DNA of 64,000 nt from Rhodoferax sp. (GCF_010365055.1 NZ_JAAFHA010000003.1:1-64000); one strand, 5' to 3'. Shown: positions 1-11,374, numbered from the stretch's first letter. A program made the numbers and translations. The notes: a model not told the origin generated them from the sequence alone.

Positions 1-508
1 GCTTGATCGACTCCGGCACTTCGGGGCGGCTGGTGAACCACTCGGCATCGGCCCAGCTCTGCAGCACGGCCTTGGCGTATTTGTTGCCCTTGTCTGCTTT
101 TTCCTTGACGTCGTGGAACTGGTCGAACATCAGCAAGGTGTTTTTCAGGCCGCTGGCGGCTTGGGTGGCGACGCTTTCTTCGGCGTCGTCAAGCAAATCG
201 ATGAGCGGGCTGATGTTGTAGCCGCCCAGCATGGTGCCCAGCAGTTGCGTGGCTTTTTCACGTGAGATCAGGGAACATTTTTCGGTGCCATGCGCCACGG
301 CGGCCAGGTAGCTGGCCTTGACTTTGGCCGCGTCATCGACGCCGGCGGGCACGCGGTGCGTGATCAGGTCCAGCAACATGGCTTCTTCACTCTTGGGCGG
401 ATTTTTCAGCAGTTCGATGAGTTCGCCGGTCTGCTGGGCCGACAAGGGCAAGGGGGGAATGCCGAGGGCGGCGCGTTCAGCCACGTGGGCACGGTAGTTT
501 TGCAACAT
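1..508 (-). CDS. acnB: Aconitate hydratase 2 (AcnB), N-terminal part; truncated by window edge
   Basis: Minus-strand reading MLQNYRAHVAERAALGIPPLPLSAQQTGELIELLKNPP... typical AcnB N-terminus; runs off the window start. Confidence 0.9.
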   Translation of the reverse strand, partial: MLQNYRAHVAERAALGIPPLPLSAQQTGELIELLKNPPKSEEAMLLDLITHRVPAGVDDAAKVKASYLAAVAHGTEKCSLISREKATQLLGTMLGGYNISPLIDLLDDAEESVATQAASGLKNTLLMFDQFHDVKEKADKGNKYAKAVLQSWADAEWFTSRPEVPESIK

Positions 509-534
509 GATTTACTCCTTATTTATGAAAAAAA

Positions 535-588
535 TGGCTCTAGCCCTTATCGGACTTGCGTTACCCGCTATCTATTTAACAGTAGTTG
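535..588 (-). repeat. Comamonad palindromic repeat copy 1
   Basis: TAGCCC (541-546) + 20 nt + GCTATCTATTTAACAGTAG; overlaps stop codon of secreted protein gene. Confidence 0.7.
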
Positions 589-1325
589 GGCGCGACGCAG
601 CGAGCAGGCTGTGGGACCGGATCTGGCACGGCGACAGGCGGCATTGAGTCCGTGGCAACAGCGATCGGCACCTCAAGCAGGCTGGGGACCGCAGCTGGCG
701 TGACGGCGGGCAGCTTTGGATCTTGCGTCGCAACGATTGGCGCCTCAGGCAGGCTGGGGACGGCACCTGGCACGACGACAGGCAGATTTGGCTTCTGGGC
801 AACAACGATCGGCGCATCAAGCAGGCCAGGGGCCGGGCTCTTGATCAGGCGCTCGGCTACGATCACCTGCTCAGGATTCATGCAGACATCGGCCAGCCGT
901 TGCCCGAGCTTTTGATTCATCAGCATGGACTTGTTGGACAACTGCAACCACACGGCGCCAGCCTGCTGGTCTTCCAGCCGGATGGCCCCGGTACTCGTGA
1001 CCACCGGCAACATGCGGTATTTGAGGTTCTTGATCTGCAGGTCGAAGTAGCCCGGCGCTTTGGCGTCTGCCGTCACGGTGACAGAAGCGCCCAGTTCGCA
1101 GGGCATGCTTCCTTGATAAATCAGGGCGGCGATGGCCAGTTCGGCAGGGCTCAAGGCAGCCTCTGCGGCCCGGATGCCAGAGGCCATTTGAACTGCTTTG
1201 GATTTGATTTGCACCTGGCTCGGGGCCAAGCGCTTGGCCTTGTGGGCCACCTTCTTTGGCGCTTGGGCCAGCAGTGCCAAAGGCAGCGCAATCAACAAGA
1301 CCGATGCGATAATTTTCTTTTTCAC
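576..1325 (-). CDS. Secreted hypothetical protein with signal peptide and Pro/Val-rich C-terminal tandem repeats
   Basis: ORF 249 aa, MKKKIIASVLLIALPLALLAQA signal peptide; repeated (A/V)PI(V/A)..PxLP.V.P.AVPSL(P/L)E units. Confidence 0.7.
   Translation of the reverse strand: MKKKIIASVLLIALPLALLAQAPKKVAHKAKRLAPSQVQIKSKAVQMASGIRAAEAALSPAELAIAALIYQGSMPCELGASVTVTADAKAPGYFDLQIKNLKYRMLPVVTSTGAIRLEDQQAGAVWLQLSNKSMLMNQKLGQRLADVCMNPEQVIVAERLIKSPAPGLLDAPIVVAQKPNLPVVVPGAVPSLPEAPIVATQDPKLPAVTPAAVPSLLEVPIAVATDSMPPVAVPDPVPQPARCVAPNYC
667..835. repeat. 72-nt tandem repeat inside the secreted protein gene
   Basis: GGC(A/G)CCTCA(A/G)GCAGGCTGGGGAC... restarts at 667, 739 and 811 (72-nt period). Confidence 0.8.
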
Positions 1326-1343
1326 TGAAGTGACCTTACTTGG

Positions 1344-2441
1344 TTAATGGCATGGCGTCGGAACAGAATCCGAAAAATAAGCAGCAGCGGATGCCGGGAG
1401 ATGACAGCCGGTTTGGTGAGCCCGCTGCAGCACTTGCCAAAAATAGCGGTAACTGGCACGGTCGTGCAATTTACCGCCAAAAGAGATCGGTGCCCAGTGC
1501 GCCTGTCCGCCGGCCTGCATGATATTCGCAGCCAGTTCAATCTCCTGCGCCTCAGGTGCAAAAGCCTGCAGGATCGGCCGGATTTGCGCGGGATGAATAC
1601 TCCACATCCGCGTATAGCCGAAGGCACGCGCCGCTTGCCTGGCAGCCGACTGCAACAATGCGACGTCTCGGAACTCGGTCACCACACAGTGCGACGGCAC
1701 CTTGCCATGTGCGTGGCAGGCCGCGCTGATTTCCAGCTTGGCTCGTCGCACCAAGGGATGCGTAAACTGATCCAGTCCGTGCCCATCAAGGGCAGCATCG
1801 ACACCCATGGCGCTGGCAGGAATCGCGCCCCCGTGGCTGGACACAAAGTCCATCAAGCCAAAGCTGAGTGACTGCACCCGCGGGTGCGCGGCAATGTCGA
1901 AAGCCTGGTGCACGGCGGCAGGCGACTCAAGCAATACATGCAAAGGGAGCGGGACGGTTCGCCCGGATTGCGCCGCCGCTTGATCCACCCGTCGCACGGC
2001 CCGATCCACATCAAAGCGTGTCTCCACCTTGGGAATCATCAAGTGGCACAAGCCCGCCGCCGCGCCACCGACAATGATGTCCACGTCCTGCACAAACGCC
2101 GGGTGATCCACCGGATGGACCCGCGCGGCAATCCGACGGATCTTGTCGCTCGCTATATTTTTAGTAGCTGACAACGCTTGATTGACGAGGGCTGCAACAA
2201 GATTGGCATGATTTTTTTCATCGCCAATTGCCGCGCCGTCCTCACAATCGAGCGTGACATCAAAAACACAAGAGCCAAACTCTGCAGACATTTCGGTCTG
2301 CAAAGCCAGGCTCTTGATCATCAGCGCCTCGACCCCGCAGTAATGGTCGCACACCGGCAAGGGCGTGGCGGCTTGGGCACCGTGAAGGATGTCGCGGGGA
2401 TGTTGCATTGAGGCGCTCGCCGTGCCGGGCGTGATTCGCAA
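1344..2441 (-). CDS. HpcH/HpaI aldolase / citrate lyase beta-like CoA ester lyase
   Basis: ORF 365 aa with SCVFDVTLDCEDGAAIGDE and YTRMWSIHPAQI motifs of the CitE-like family. Confidence 0.85.
   Translation of the reverse strand: MRITPGTASASMQHPRDILHGAQAATPLPVCDHYCGVEALMIKSLALQTEMSAEFGSCVFDVTLDCEDGAAIGDEKNHANLVAALVNQALSATKNIASDKIRRIAARVHPVDHPAFVQDVDIIVGGAAAGLCHLMIPKVETRFDVDRAVRRVDQAAAQSGRTVPLPLHVLLESPAAVHQAFDIAAHPRVQSLSFGLMDFVSSHGGAIPASAMGVDAALDGHGLDQFTHPLVRRAKLEISAACHAHGKVPSHCVVTEFRDVALLQSAARQAARAFGYTRMWSIHPAQIRPILQAFAPEAQEIELAANIMQAGGQAHWAPISFGGKLHDRASYRYFWQVLQRAHQTGCHLPASAAAYFSDSVPTPCH
2150..2205 (+). repeat. Palindromic repeat copy 2 (inside CoA ester lyase)
   Basis: GCTATATTTTTAGTAGC (2152-2168) + 20 nt + GGGCTG (2189-2194). 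Confidence 0.8.
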
Positions 2442-2512
2442 CCGTTGCTGCGAAAGCCCGACTGGGCCTCACCGCCATGGATCACGGTCAAACGCCGGGA
2501 CGGCAGACTTTC

Positions 2513-3499
<987 letters not shown>

Positions 3500-3618
3500 A
3501 GTGAGAACTCCAGTGTTGTGAAACGGGACCTGGTGGCTGCTCAAACGGGTTGCCTGAGCACCTCAGAATGACACCAAGTTTACTCTGGAAAACCCGAGGT
3601 CGTCAATTTTGTCTTATG

Positions 3619-3630
3619 TCTTATATAAGA
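3619..3630. promoter_or_regulatory. Perfect 12-bp palindrome TCTTATATAAGA in the mdh/gntR divergent intergenic region; candidate regulator operator
   Basis: GTCTTATGTCTTATATAAGATAAGAT; palindromic core with flanking half-site repeats just upstream of gntR. Confidence 0.45.
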
Positions 3631-3634
3631 TAAG

Positions 3635-4450
3635 ATGTGTTGCAATATGCAACTCACACCGTCCCCATTGGTTGGCAGCAGTCCAACTGTCGCTGGCAAC
3701 ATGGCGGCTGTTGCGGCGCCCCTCGCGCCGGCATTCAGCCCGCTGTACCAACAGATCAAGAGCCTCATCCTGAACAGCCTGCGCTCGGGCGAATGGAAAC
3801 CCGGCGAAGTGATTCCCAGTGAAATGGAGCTGGCGCTACGCTTTCGAGTCAGCCAGGGCACGGTGCGCAAAGCCATCGATGAACTAGCCGCAGAGAATCT
3901 GCTGCTTCGGCGTCAAGGCAGGGGTACTTTTGTAGCCACCCATGCAGAGCAACAAGTGCGATTTCGGTTCTTGAAACTCGTTCCCGACAGCGGCCCGCCG
4001 GGCAGCGAAGGCCCGGCCCAACGAGACATCATCGCGTGTCGCCGCGCCCGCGCCAGCGCCGATATCGCTCGGACCCTCGCACTGCGTACCGGCGATCCGG
4101 TGCTGCAGGTGCGCCGCGTGTTGAGCTTTGCCGGCACGCCAACTATTCTGGAAGACATCTGGCTGCCCGCCATCCCGTTCAAAGGCCTGACCGCTGAGCG
4201 ACTGGCCAACTACCAGGGTCCGATGTACGCATTGTTTGAGACCGAATTCAATGTTCGCATGGTGCGTGCTGAAGAAAAAATTCGCGCCGAGCCCGCATTG
4301 GAAGGCCGTGAAAAATTATTAAAAGTAGCGCGCGGTACACCATTGTTGAGTGTGGAGCGGATTGCCTACACCTACCACGATGAACCGATGGAACTGCGCC
4401 GCGGCTACTACCGTACCGATACGCATCACTACCTCAACACCCTGGGATAA
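3635..4450 (+). CDS. GntR family (HutC-type) transcriptional regulator
   Basis: wHTH (PLYQQIKSLILNSLRSGEWKPGEVIPSEMELALRFRVSQGTVRKAIDELAAENLLLRRQGRGTFVA) plus UTRA-like C-terminus; start may be 3650. Confidence 0.9.
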   Translation: MCCNMQLTPSPLVGSSPTVAGNMAAVAAPLAPAFSPLYQQIKSLILNSLRSGEWKPGEVIPSEMELALRFRVSQGTVRKAIDELAAENLLLRRQGRGTFVATHAEQQVRFRFLKLVPDSGPPGSEGPAQRDIIACRRARASADIARTLALRTGDPVLQVRRVLSFAGTPTILEDIWLPAIPFKGLTAERLANYQGPMYALFETEFNVRMVRAEEKIRAEPALEGREKLLKVARGTPLLSVERIAYTYHDEPMELRRGYYRTDTHHYLNTLG

Positions 4451-4654
4451 GTTCTGCATGGGCCGTCATCAGCGGAACACGCATAGGCTTGTTCACGAAC
4501 AACATTCATACTTCCATATGAACGAATAAAGCATTTTTTGTCACAGATCAAACTGCAGTCAGCTGAGGCCAACATACCGTTCGCGTTGCAATAGAATGTT
4601 TGAAGCTGCCGAGACTGGTTACAAAGCAGTTACCCAAAACATAGAAAGCAAAGT

Positions 4655-5098
4655 ATGTCTGAATCAGCGACAAGCAAAGCAAAAAAGCGTCCCGAGTTCT
4701 ACAACATTGGCGGCAGCGATCTCATCAGTTACCGCTGGCCACTCGCATCCATTGTGTCGGGCATGCACCGCGTCAGTGGTGCCATCATGTTCTTCTTGAT
4801 GCCTTTCGTCATCTGGATGTTTGACAACTCGATTTCGTCTGAAATCTCCTTTGACAAATTCACTTCCGCCTTCAATGTAGGCATGCTGGGTTTACCCGGT
4901 TTCATTTGGAAGCTGGTCGCGCTGGGGCTGATCTGGGCTTATCTGCACCACTTCATTGCCGGTATTCGCCACCTGTGGATGGATACCCATCACGAAGCCA
5001 CCACCAAGGAATTCGGCAAGTCGTCTGCCGCCTTCGTCATGGCTGCCACCCTGGGTCTGACGGTCATTCTTGGCGCCAAACTTTTCGGCCTCTATTAA
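4655..5098 (+). CDS. sdhC: Succinate dehydrogenase cytochrome b556 subunit
   Basis: RPEFYNIGGSDLISYRWPLASIVSGMHRVSGAIMF; position first in sdhCDAB. Confidence 0.93.
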   Translation: MSESATSKAKKRPEFYNIGGSDLISYRWPLASIVSGMHRVSGAIMFFLMPFVIWMFDNSISSEISFDKFTSAFNVGMLGLPGFIWKLVALGLIWAYLHHFIAGIRHLWMDTHHEATTKEFGKSSAAFVMAATLGLTVILGAKLFGLY

Positions 5099-5150
5099 AT
5101 TTTGTGGTTCGGCCCGTCAGCGCTGCCCCTCAACAACCAGGAAACTAATC

Positions 5151-5516
5151 ATGTCTGTTAATTTTGGTCCCCATCGTCTCGTTGTGGGCGCGCACTATGG
5201 TATGCGCGACTGGCTTTCCCAACGCGTGACCGCCGTCCTGATGGCGCTGTTTACGGTGCTGGTTCTGGCCGAGCTTGTATTTACCAAGGGCCCGATCGGC
5301 TATGCCCAATGGGCCGGCATTTTTTCACCGCAATGGATGAAGGCCTTGACCTTTACTGTCATCCTCGCTTTGCTTTACCACGTGTGGGTTGGCATGCGCA
5401 ATATTTTCCAGGACTACGTCCATCCCTACGGCGTTCGCTTCGTCCTGGACGTATTTGCCATCGTCTGGCTGGTGAGCTGCGCGGGTTGGGGCATTCAAGT
5501 CTTGTGGCGCCTGTAA
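5151..5516 (+). CDS. sdhD: Succinate dehydrogenase membrane anchor subunit
   Basis: MSVNFGPHRLVVGAHYGMRDWLSQRVTAVLMALFT; between sdhC and sdhA. Confidence 0.92.
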   Translation: MSVNFGPHRLVVGAHYGMRDWLSQRVTAVLMALFTVLVLAELVFTKGPIGYAQWAGIFSPQWMKALTFTVILALLYHVWVGMRNIFQDYVHPYGVRFVLDVFAIVWLVSCAGWGIQVLWRL

Positions 5517-5610
5517 GAAGCGTCCAGAAAAATCGTACTCCCATGTGTTCGTAAAAATGGCGTGCAAGCTGCGGCTTGTTGCATCCAAAAACCGAGACTC
5601 AATATAAATC

Positions 5611-7413
5611 ATGACTGCTACTTCCAAAATTACAAAGCGCAAATTTGACGTCGTTATCGTCGGCGCGGGCGGCTCCGGCATGAGTGCCTCACTGCAGTTG
5701 GCCAACGCCGGCCTAAACGTGGCGGTGCTGTCCAAAGTATTCCCCACGCGCTCGCACACCGTGGCGGCGCAGGGCGGCATTGCCGCTTCGCTGTCCAACA
5801 TGAATGAGGACAACTGGGACTTTCACTTTTACGACACTATTAAAGGTGGCGACTGGCTCGGCGACCAAGATGCCATTGAATTCATGTGCCGTGAAGCGCC
5901 CAAAGTTGTATATGACCTCGAGCACTACGGGATGCCATTTGACCGCAACCCCGACGGCACCATTTACCAGCGCCCGTTTGGAGGCCACACCAGCAACCAC
6001 GGCGAGAAAGCCGTGCAACGCGCCTGCGCTGCCGCCGACCGCACGGGTCACGCCATGCTGCACACGCTGTACCAACAAAATGTCAAAGCTCGCACCAACT
6101 TCTTCGTCGAGTGGATGGCACTCGATTTGATTCGCGACGCCGAAGGCGACGTAGTGGGTGTTACCGCTCTGGAGATGGAAACCGGAGACCTTCATATCCT
6201 TGAAGCCAAGACAGTTTTGTTGGCCACTGGCGGAGCCGGACGCATCTTTGCCGCCTCCACCAACGCCTATATCAATACCGGCGATGGCTTGGGTATGGCA
6301 GCACGCGCTGGCATACCTTTGCAGGACATGGAATTCTGGCAGTTCCACCCGACGGGCGTTTATGGCGCAGGCGTGTTGTTGACCGAAGGCTGTCGCGGTG
6401 AAGGCGCTATTTTGCGCAACAGCAACGGTGAGCGTTTCATGGAACGTTATGCACCGGCCTATAAAGATCTGGCAACCCGTGACTTTGTCTCGCGCTGCAT
6501 GGACCAGGAAATCAAAGAAGGCCGCGGCTGTGGTCCGAAAAAGGATTACATCAACCTCGACATGACCCACCTGGGCGTTGAGACCATCAAGCTACGCCTG
6601 CCCTCAGTGTTCGAGATTGGTCACAATTTTGCCAATGTCGACATCACCAAAGAGCCGATTCCAGTGATCCCGACCAACCACTACCAGATGGGTGGTGTGC
6701 CCAGCAGCATCACCGGTCAGGTTGTCGCTCCTAAAAACGGCGTGCAAGAAGTCGTCAATGGTCTTTACGCGGTAGGCGAGTGCGCCTGCGTCAGCGTCCA
6801 TGGCGCCAACCGACTGGGTTGCAATTCATTGCTTGACATCATTGTGTTCGGCTTCGCCGCCGGCAATCACATTATTGAAACCAGCCAAAAGAGCAAGAAC
6901 CATAAGCCACTGCCTGCCAATGCTGCTGACGCGTCGCTGGAACGCTTGAACCGACTGGATGCCAGCACTTCAGGCGAGTACTCGCAAAAAGTAGCAGACG
7001 ACATTCGCGCCTGCATGCAGTTGCACGCCGGCGTCTTCCGCACCCAAGCCAGCATGGACGAGGGTGTGCAGAAAATTGAAAAGCTGCGTGAACGCGTTGG
7101 CGGTATCAAGCTGGCCGACAAGTCCAAGATATTCAACACCGACCGGATTGAAGCGCTCGAAGTGGACAACATGATCGAAGTGGCGCAGTCCACCATGGTG
7201 TCGGCCGCGGCGCGGCACGAATGCCGCGGCGCCCACAGCGTGCTCGACTACGACCGTCCCGCTGATGACGCCACGTGCCCGCTCGGACGCGACGATGTCA
7301 ACTGGCTCAAGCACACATTGTGGGATAAAGAGACCAACAGCCTCAGCTACAAGCCGGTCGTCATGAAGCCGTTGACGGCAGAGTCCATCGCGCCCAAAGT
7401 CCGCACATTCTGA
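5611..7413 (+). CDS. sdhA: Succinate dehydrogenase flavoprotein subunit
   Basis: FAD motif VVIVGAGGSGMSASLQLANAG, HTVAAQGGIAASL, 600 aa. Confidence 0.97.
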   Translation: MTATSKITKRKFDVVIVGAGGSGMSASLQLANAGLNVAVLSKVFPTRSHTVAAQGGIAASLSNMNEDNWDFHFYDTIKGGDWLGDQDAIEFMCREAPKVVYDLEHYGMPFDRNPDGTIYQRPFGGHTSNHGEKAVQRACAAADRTGHAMLHTLYQQNVKARTNFFVEWMALDLIRDAEGDVVGVTALEMETGDLHILEAKTVLLATGGAGRIFAASTNAYINTGDGLGMAARAGIPLQDMEFWQFHPTGVYGAGVLLTEGCRGEGAILRNSNGERFMERYAPAYKDLATRDFVSRCMDQEIKEGRGCGPKKDYINLDMTHLGVETIKLRLPSVFEIGHNFANVDITKEPIPVIPTNHYQMGGVPSSITGQVVAPKNGVQEVVNGLYAVGECACVSVHGANRLGCNSLLDIIVFGFAAGNHIIETSQKSKNHKPLPANAADASLERLNRLDASTSGEYSQKVADDIRACMQLHAGVFRTQASMDEGVQKIEKLRERVGGIKLADKSKIFNTDRIEALEVDNMIEVAQSTMVSAAARHECRGAHSVLDYDRPADDATCPLGRDDVNWLKHTLWDKETNSLSYKPVVMKPLTAESIAPKVRTF

Positions 7414-7440
7414 CCCGTAAGCAGTCAAGGAGAAACAAAA

Positions 7441-8145
7441 ATGGCTCAACGCACCTTCCAAATCTACCGTTACAACCCTGACACCGATGCCAAGCCTTAC
7501 ATGCAAACCATCAAGGTCGAACTTGATGGCAGCGAGCGCATGTTGCTGGACGTTCTGTCAAAGCTCAAGGAAATTGATCCCACACTTTCGTACCGGCGTT
7601 CCTGCCGGGAGGGCGTATGCGGTTCAGACGCAATGAACATCAATGGCAAGAACGGTTTGGCCTGTCTGGTCAATATGCTGACGTTGCCAGACACCATTGT
7701 TCTCAAGCCGTTGCCAGGCCTGCCGGTGGTGCGCGACCTGATCGTCGATATGACGCTGTTCTTCAAGCAGTACCACTCGATCAAGCCCTATTTGATTAAT
7801 GAGACCAGGCCGCCAGAAAAAGAGCGTCTGCAAAGTCCCGAGGAGCGCGATGAACTCAATGGCTTGTATGAGTGCATTTTGTGCGCAAGCTGTACCACCA
7901 GTTGCCCGGTCTTCTGGTGGAACCCTGATAAGTTTGTCGGCCCGGCAGGTTTACTGCAAGCCTACCGATTCCTCTCGGACAGTCGCGATGAGGCGACCAG
8001 CGAGCGGCTCGATAACCTCGAAGACCCCTATCGCCTGTTCCGCTGCACCAGCATCATGAACTGCGTCGATGTTTGCCCGAAGAGCCTTAATCCGACCAGG
8101 GCAATTGGCAAGATCAAGGAAATGATGGTTCGTCGCGCGCTTTGA
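7441..8145 (+). CDS. sdhB: Succinate dehydrogenase iron-sulfur subunit
   Basis: CREGVCGSDAMNINGKNGLAC and CILCASCTTSCP / CTSIMNCVDVCPK Fe-S motifs. Confidence 0.97.
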   Translation: MAQRTFQIYRYNPDTDAKPYMQTIKVELDGSERMLLDVLSKLKEIDPTLSYRRSCREGVCGSDAMNINGKNGLACLVNMLTLPDTIVLKPLPGLPVVRDLIVDMTLFFKQYHSIKPYLINETRPPEKERLQSPEERDELNGLYECILCASCTTSCPVFWWNPDKFVGPAGLLQAYRFLSDSRDEATSERLDNLEDPYRLFRCTSIMNCVDVCPKSLNPTRAIGKIKEMMVRRAL

Positions 8146-8151
8146 CCTGGC

Positions 8152-8475
8152 ATGGAAACTAGCGCGATGACACCAGATAAAGAACTGATCGATGAACGGG
8201 CTCTAAGCAAACTGAAATGGCGTTGTCGCCGTGGTCTGCTTGAAAACGACATTTTCATCGAACGATTTTTCCGGCGTTTTGAATCAAACCTCACAGTCGG
8301 ACAAGGACAGGCTTTAAACGCCTTGATGGAACTCAGCGACAACGATCTTCTGGATCTGCATTTGGAGCGCAAATCGCTGGCGCAAGTTATCGCTAATGCG
8401 CAAGTCAGTGCGGACCTGGATCGTGATGATGTGCGTGAAGTTTTGTGTATGTTGAAAAAACCCCTTGAAAGGTGA
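8152..8475 (+). CDS. sdhE: FAD assembly factor SdhE (succinate dehydrogenase assembly factor 2)
   Basis: KLKWRCRRGLLENDIFIERFF motif, 107 aa, between sdhB and gltA. Confidence 0.9.
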   Translation: METSAMTPDKELIDERALSKLKWRCRRGLLENDIFIERFFRRFESNLTVGQGQALNALMELSDNDLLDLHLERKSLAQVIANAQVSADLDRDDVREVLCMLKKPLER

Positions 8476-8478
8476 AAA

Positions 8479-9789
8479 ATGAAACTAGCTGACAATAAAG
8501 CCACCCTGTCGTTCAGTGACGGCAAACCCAGCATCGACTTGCCGATGTACCAAGGCACCGTCGGACCGGATGTGATTGATATCCGCAAGCTGTACGGACA
8601 GACCGGCATGTTCACCTACGATCCGGGGTTTTTGTCCACAGCTTCATGCCAGTCGGCCATCACTTACATCGATGGCGACAAAGGTGAACTTCTGTACCGT
8701 GGCTACCCGATCGAACAGTTGGCCACCAACTGCGATTTCATGGAAACCTGTCATTTGCTGCTGTACGGAAATTTGCCGGATGCTGTAGCCAAGGATGACT
8801 TCACGAAGCGCGTGACCAACCACACCATGGTGCACGAGCAGATGCAGTTTTTCCTGCGCGGCTTTCGCCGTGACGCCCATCCGATGGCCATCATGACCGG
8901 CCTGGTCGGCGCTCTGTCGGCCTTCTACCATGACAGCACCGACATCAACAACCCTGAACACCGTGAAGTTGCAGCCATTCGGCTGATTGCCAAAATGCCC
9001 ACGATGGTGGCCATGGCTTACAAGTACAACGTTGGCCAACCCTTCGTGTATCCGCAGAACGATCTGAGCTATGCGGGCAACTTCATGCGCATGATGTTTG
9101 CCAATCCGTGTGAAGAGTACAAGGTCAATCCAGTGATTGAGCGTGCCATGGATCGCATCTTTACGCTGCACGCCGACCACGAGCAAAACGCGTCAACGTC
9201 GACGGTGCGTCTATGCGGCAGTTCCGGCACCAACCCCTTTGCGGCCATTGCAGCTGGCGTGGCATGCCTGTGGGGTCCGGCTCATGGTGGCGCCAACGAG
9301 GCATGCCTCAACATGTTGGGCGACATCCAGCAAATGGGCGGCATTGAGAAAGTCGGCCACTTCATGGAGCAAGTCAAAGACAAGAATTCCGGCGTCAAAC
9401 TGATGGGATTTGGGCACCGGGTCTACAAAAACTACGATCCACGCGCAAAACTGATGCAGGAAACCTGCAAGGAAGTTTTGGCTGAACTCGGCCTGGAAAA
9501 CGATCCTCTGTTCAAACTCGCGATGGCCCTGGAAAAAATTGCACTGGAAGACGAATACTTCGTTTCCCGCAAGCTCTACCCCAACGTGGATTTCTACTCG
9601 GGTATCGTGCAACGCGCCATCGGCATACCAGTCAACATGTTCACCGGCGTTTTCGCGCTGGCCCGCACGGTCGGCTGGATTGCCCAACTCAACGAAATGA
9701 TCAGCGACCCTGAGTACAAAATTGGTCGTCCGCGTCAACTGTTCACGGGCTCCGTCAAGCGGGACGTTCTGCCGATTTCCCAACGCTGA
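8479..9789 (+). CDS. gltA: Type II citrate synthase
   Basis: 436 aa, [54 protein letters not shown]. Confidence 0.97.
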   Translation: MKLADNKATLSFSDGKPSIDLPMYQGTVGPDVIDIRKLYGQTGMFTYDPGFLSTASCQSAITYIDGDKGELLYRGYPIEQLATNCDFMETCHLLLYGNLPDAVAKDDFTKRVTNHTMVHEQMQFFLRGFRRDAHPMAIMTGLVGALSAFYHDSTDINNPEHREVAAIRLIAKMPTMVAMAYKYNVGQPFVYPQNDLSYAGNFMRMMFANPCEEYKVNPVIERAMDRIFTLHADHEQNASTSTVRLCGSSGTNPFAAIAAGVACLWGPAHGGANEACLNMLGDIQQMGGIEKVGHFMEQVKDKNSGVKLMGFGHRVYKNYDPRAKLMQETCKEVLAELGLENDPLFKLAMALEKIALEDEYFVSRKLYPNVDFYSGIVQRAIGIPVNMFTGVFALARTVGWIAQLNEMISDPEYKIGRPRQLFTGSVKRDVLPISQR

Positions 9790-9807
9790 ACCCCAGTCAT
9801 CTGAAGC

Positions 9808-9840
9808 GCCCGCCGGATGGCAACACCGGCGGGCTTTTTT
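9808..9840 (+). terminator. Rho-independent terminator of gltA
   Basis: GCCCGCCGG-ATGGCAACA-CCGGCGGGC followed by TTTTTT. Confidence 0.9.
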
Positions 9841-9901
9841 ATGTCGAGCGCACCGGTTCTACCGCGCCGCTTAAAATTATGCCTTGCCAAGGAAAGAACC
9901 C

Positions 9902-11374
9902 ATGGACCGCACCCACATCGAAACGCCCGGACGCACGTTGTACGACAAACTCTGGGACGAACACGTCGTCCACACGGAAGAAGACGGCACCGCCATCTTG
10001 TACATCGACCGCCACCTCGTGCACGAGGTCACCAGTCCGCAGGCATTTGAAGGCTTGCGCCAGGCCGGCCGCAAGGTGTGGCGTGTCAGTTCCATCGTCG
10101 CCACCGCGGACCACAACACGCCAACCACCGGCTGGGAACTGGGCTACGACGGCATCACGGATCCCACCAGCAAAGAGCAAGTCGTGACGCTGGACAAGAA
10201 CATCCAAGAGTATGGCGCCGCCGCTTATTTCCCGTTCATGTCAAAGCGCCAAGGGATCGTTCACGTTATCGGGCCAGAAAATGGTGCCACCTTGCCTGGC
10301 ATGACGGTCGTTTGTGGCGACTCGCACACCTCCACTCACGGCGCCTTTGGTGCCCTGGCCCACGGCATTGGCACCAGCGAGGTCGAGCACGTGATGGCAA
10401 CGCAAACCCTGCTCGCCAAAAAAGCAAAAAACATGCTGGTTCGGGTTGATGGCACCCTGCCCCGCGGTTGCAGCGGCAAAGATATTGTGCTCGCCATCAT
10501 CGGCAAAATCGGTACCGCTGGCGGCACGGGTTACACCATTGAGTTTGGCGGCGCAGCCATTTGTGCCTTGAGCATGGAAGGCCGCATGACTGTATGCAAT
10601 ATGGCCATTGAAGCCGGTGCCCGCGCCGGACTGGTGGCCGTAGACGAGAAGACCATCGAATATGTCAAGGGCCGCCCATTGGCACCTGGGCACAGTGCGG
10701 CCAATGGCACTGCGGCTGCCGTTGAATGGGATCAGGCCGTGGCGTACTGGAGGACCCTGCAATCTGATGCCAACGCACGTTTCGATACTGTTGTTGTGTT
10801 GGACGCGGCGCAGATCATCCCGCAGGTGACCTGGGGAACTTCACCCGAAATGGTGCTTGGCATTGAGGACCGCGTGCCAGACCCTGACAAAGAAAAGGAT
10901 GCCAACAAGCGCAGCGCCATCGAACGGGCCTTGGTCTATATGGGGCTGGAGCCCGGCAAGGCGCTCAATGATCTGTATGTGGACAAGGTGTTTATTGGTT
11001 CCTGCACCAACAGCCGGATTGAAGATATCCGTGAAGCGGCCACGCTGGTGAAAAAGCTGGGGCAAAGAGTGGCTCCTAACGTCAAACTGGCGATGGTGGT
11101 GCCGGGCTCCGGGCTGGTCAAGGCGCAGGCTGAGCACGAAGGCCTGCATGAGATCTTCAAGGCCGCCGGCTTTGAGTGGCGCGAGCCGGGTTGCTCCATG
11201 TGCCTGGCCATGAACGCCGACCGACTGGAGCCAACCGAGCGCTGCGCCTCCACCAGCAACCGCAATTTTGAAGGTCGCCAAGGTGCCGGTGGGCGCACCC
11301 ACTTGGTCAGCCCGGCCATGGCTGCAGCGGCCGCCATTTACGGCCATTTTGTCGACATCAGGACATTGGTCTGA
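9902..11374 (+). CDS. leuC: 3-isopropylmalate dehydratase large subunit
   Basis: [66 protein letters not shown]. Confidence 0.96.
   Translation: MDRTHIETPGRTLYDKLWDEHVVHTEEDGTAILYIDRHLVHEVTSPQAFEGLRQAGRKVWRVSSIVATADHNTPTTGWELGYDGITDPTSKEQVVTLDKNIQEYGAAAYFPFMSKRQGIVHVIGPENGATLPGMTVVCGDSHTSTHGAFGALAHGIGTSEVEHVMATQTLLAKKAKNMLVRVDGTLPRGCSGKDIVLAIIGKIGTAGGTGYTIEFGGAAICALSMEGRMTVCNMAIEAGARAGLVAVDEKTIEYVKGRPLAPGHSAANGTAAAVEWDQAVAYWRTLQSDANARFDTVVVLDAAQIIPQVTWGTSPEMVLGIEDRVPDPDKEKDANKRSAIERALVYMGLEPGKALNDLYVDKVFIGSCTNSRIEDIREAATLVKKLGQRVAPNVKLAMVVPGSGLVKAQAEHEGLHEIFKAAGFEWREPGCSMCLAMNADRLEPTERCASTSNRNFEGRQGAGGRTHLVSPAMAAAAAIYGHFVDIRTLV

Noticed and set aside
4310-4350. AT-rich GAAAAATTATTAAAAGTAGC in gntR resembling the palindromic repeat stem
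   Set aside because: No GGGCTA-like box at the fixed 20-nt spacing (GTGTGG instead), and the encoded EKLLKVARGTPLLSVER is normal for HutC-type regulators.
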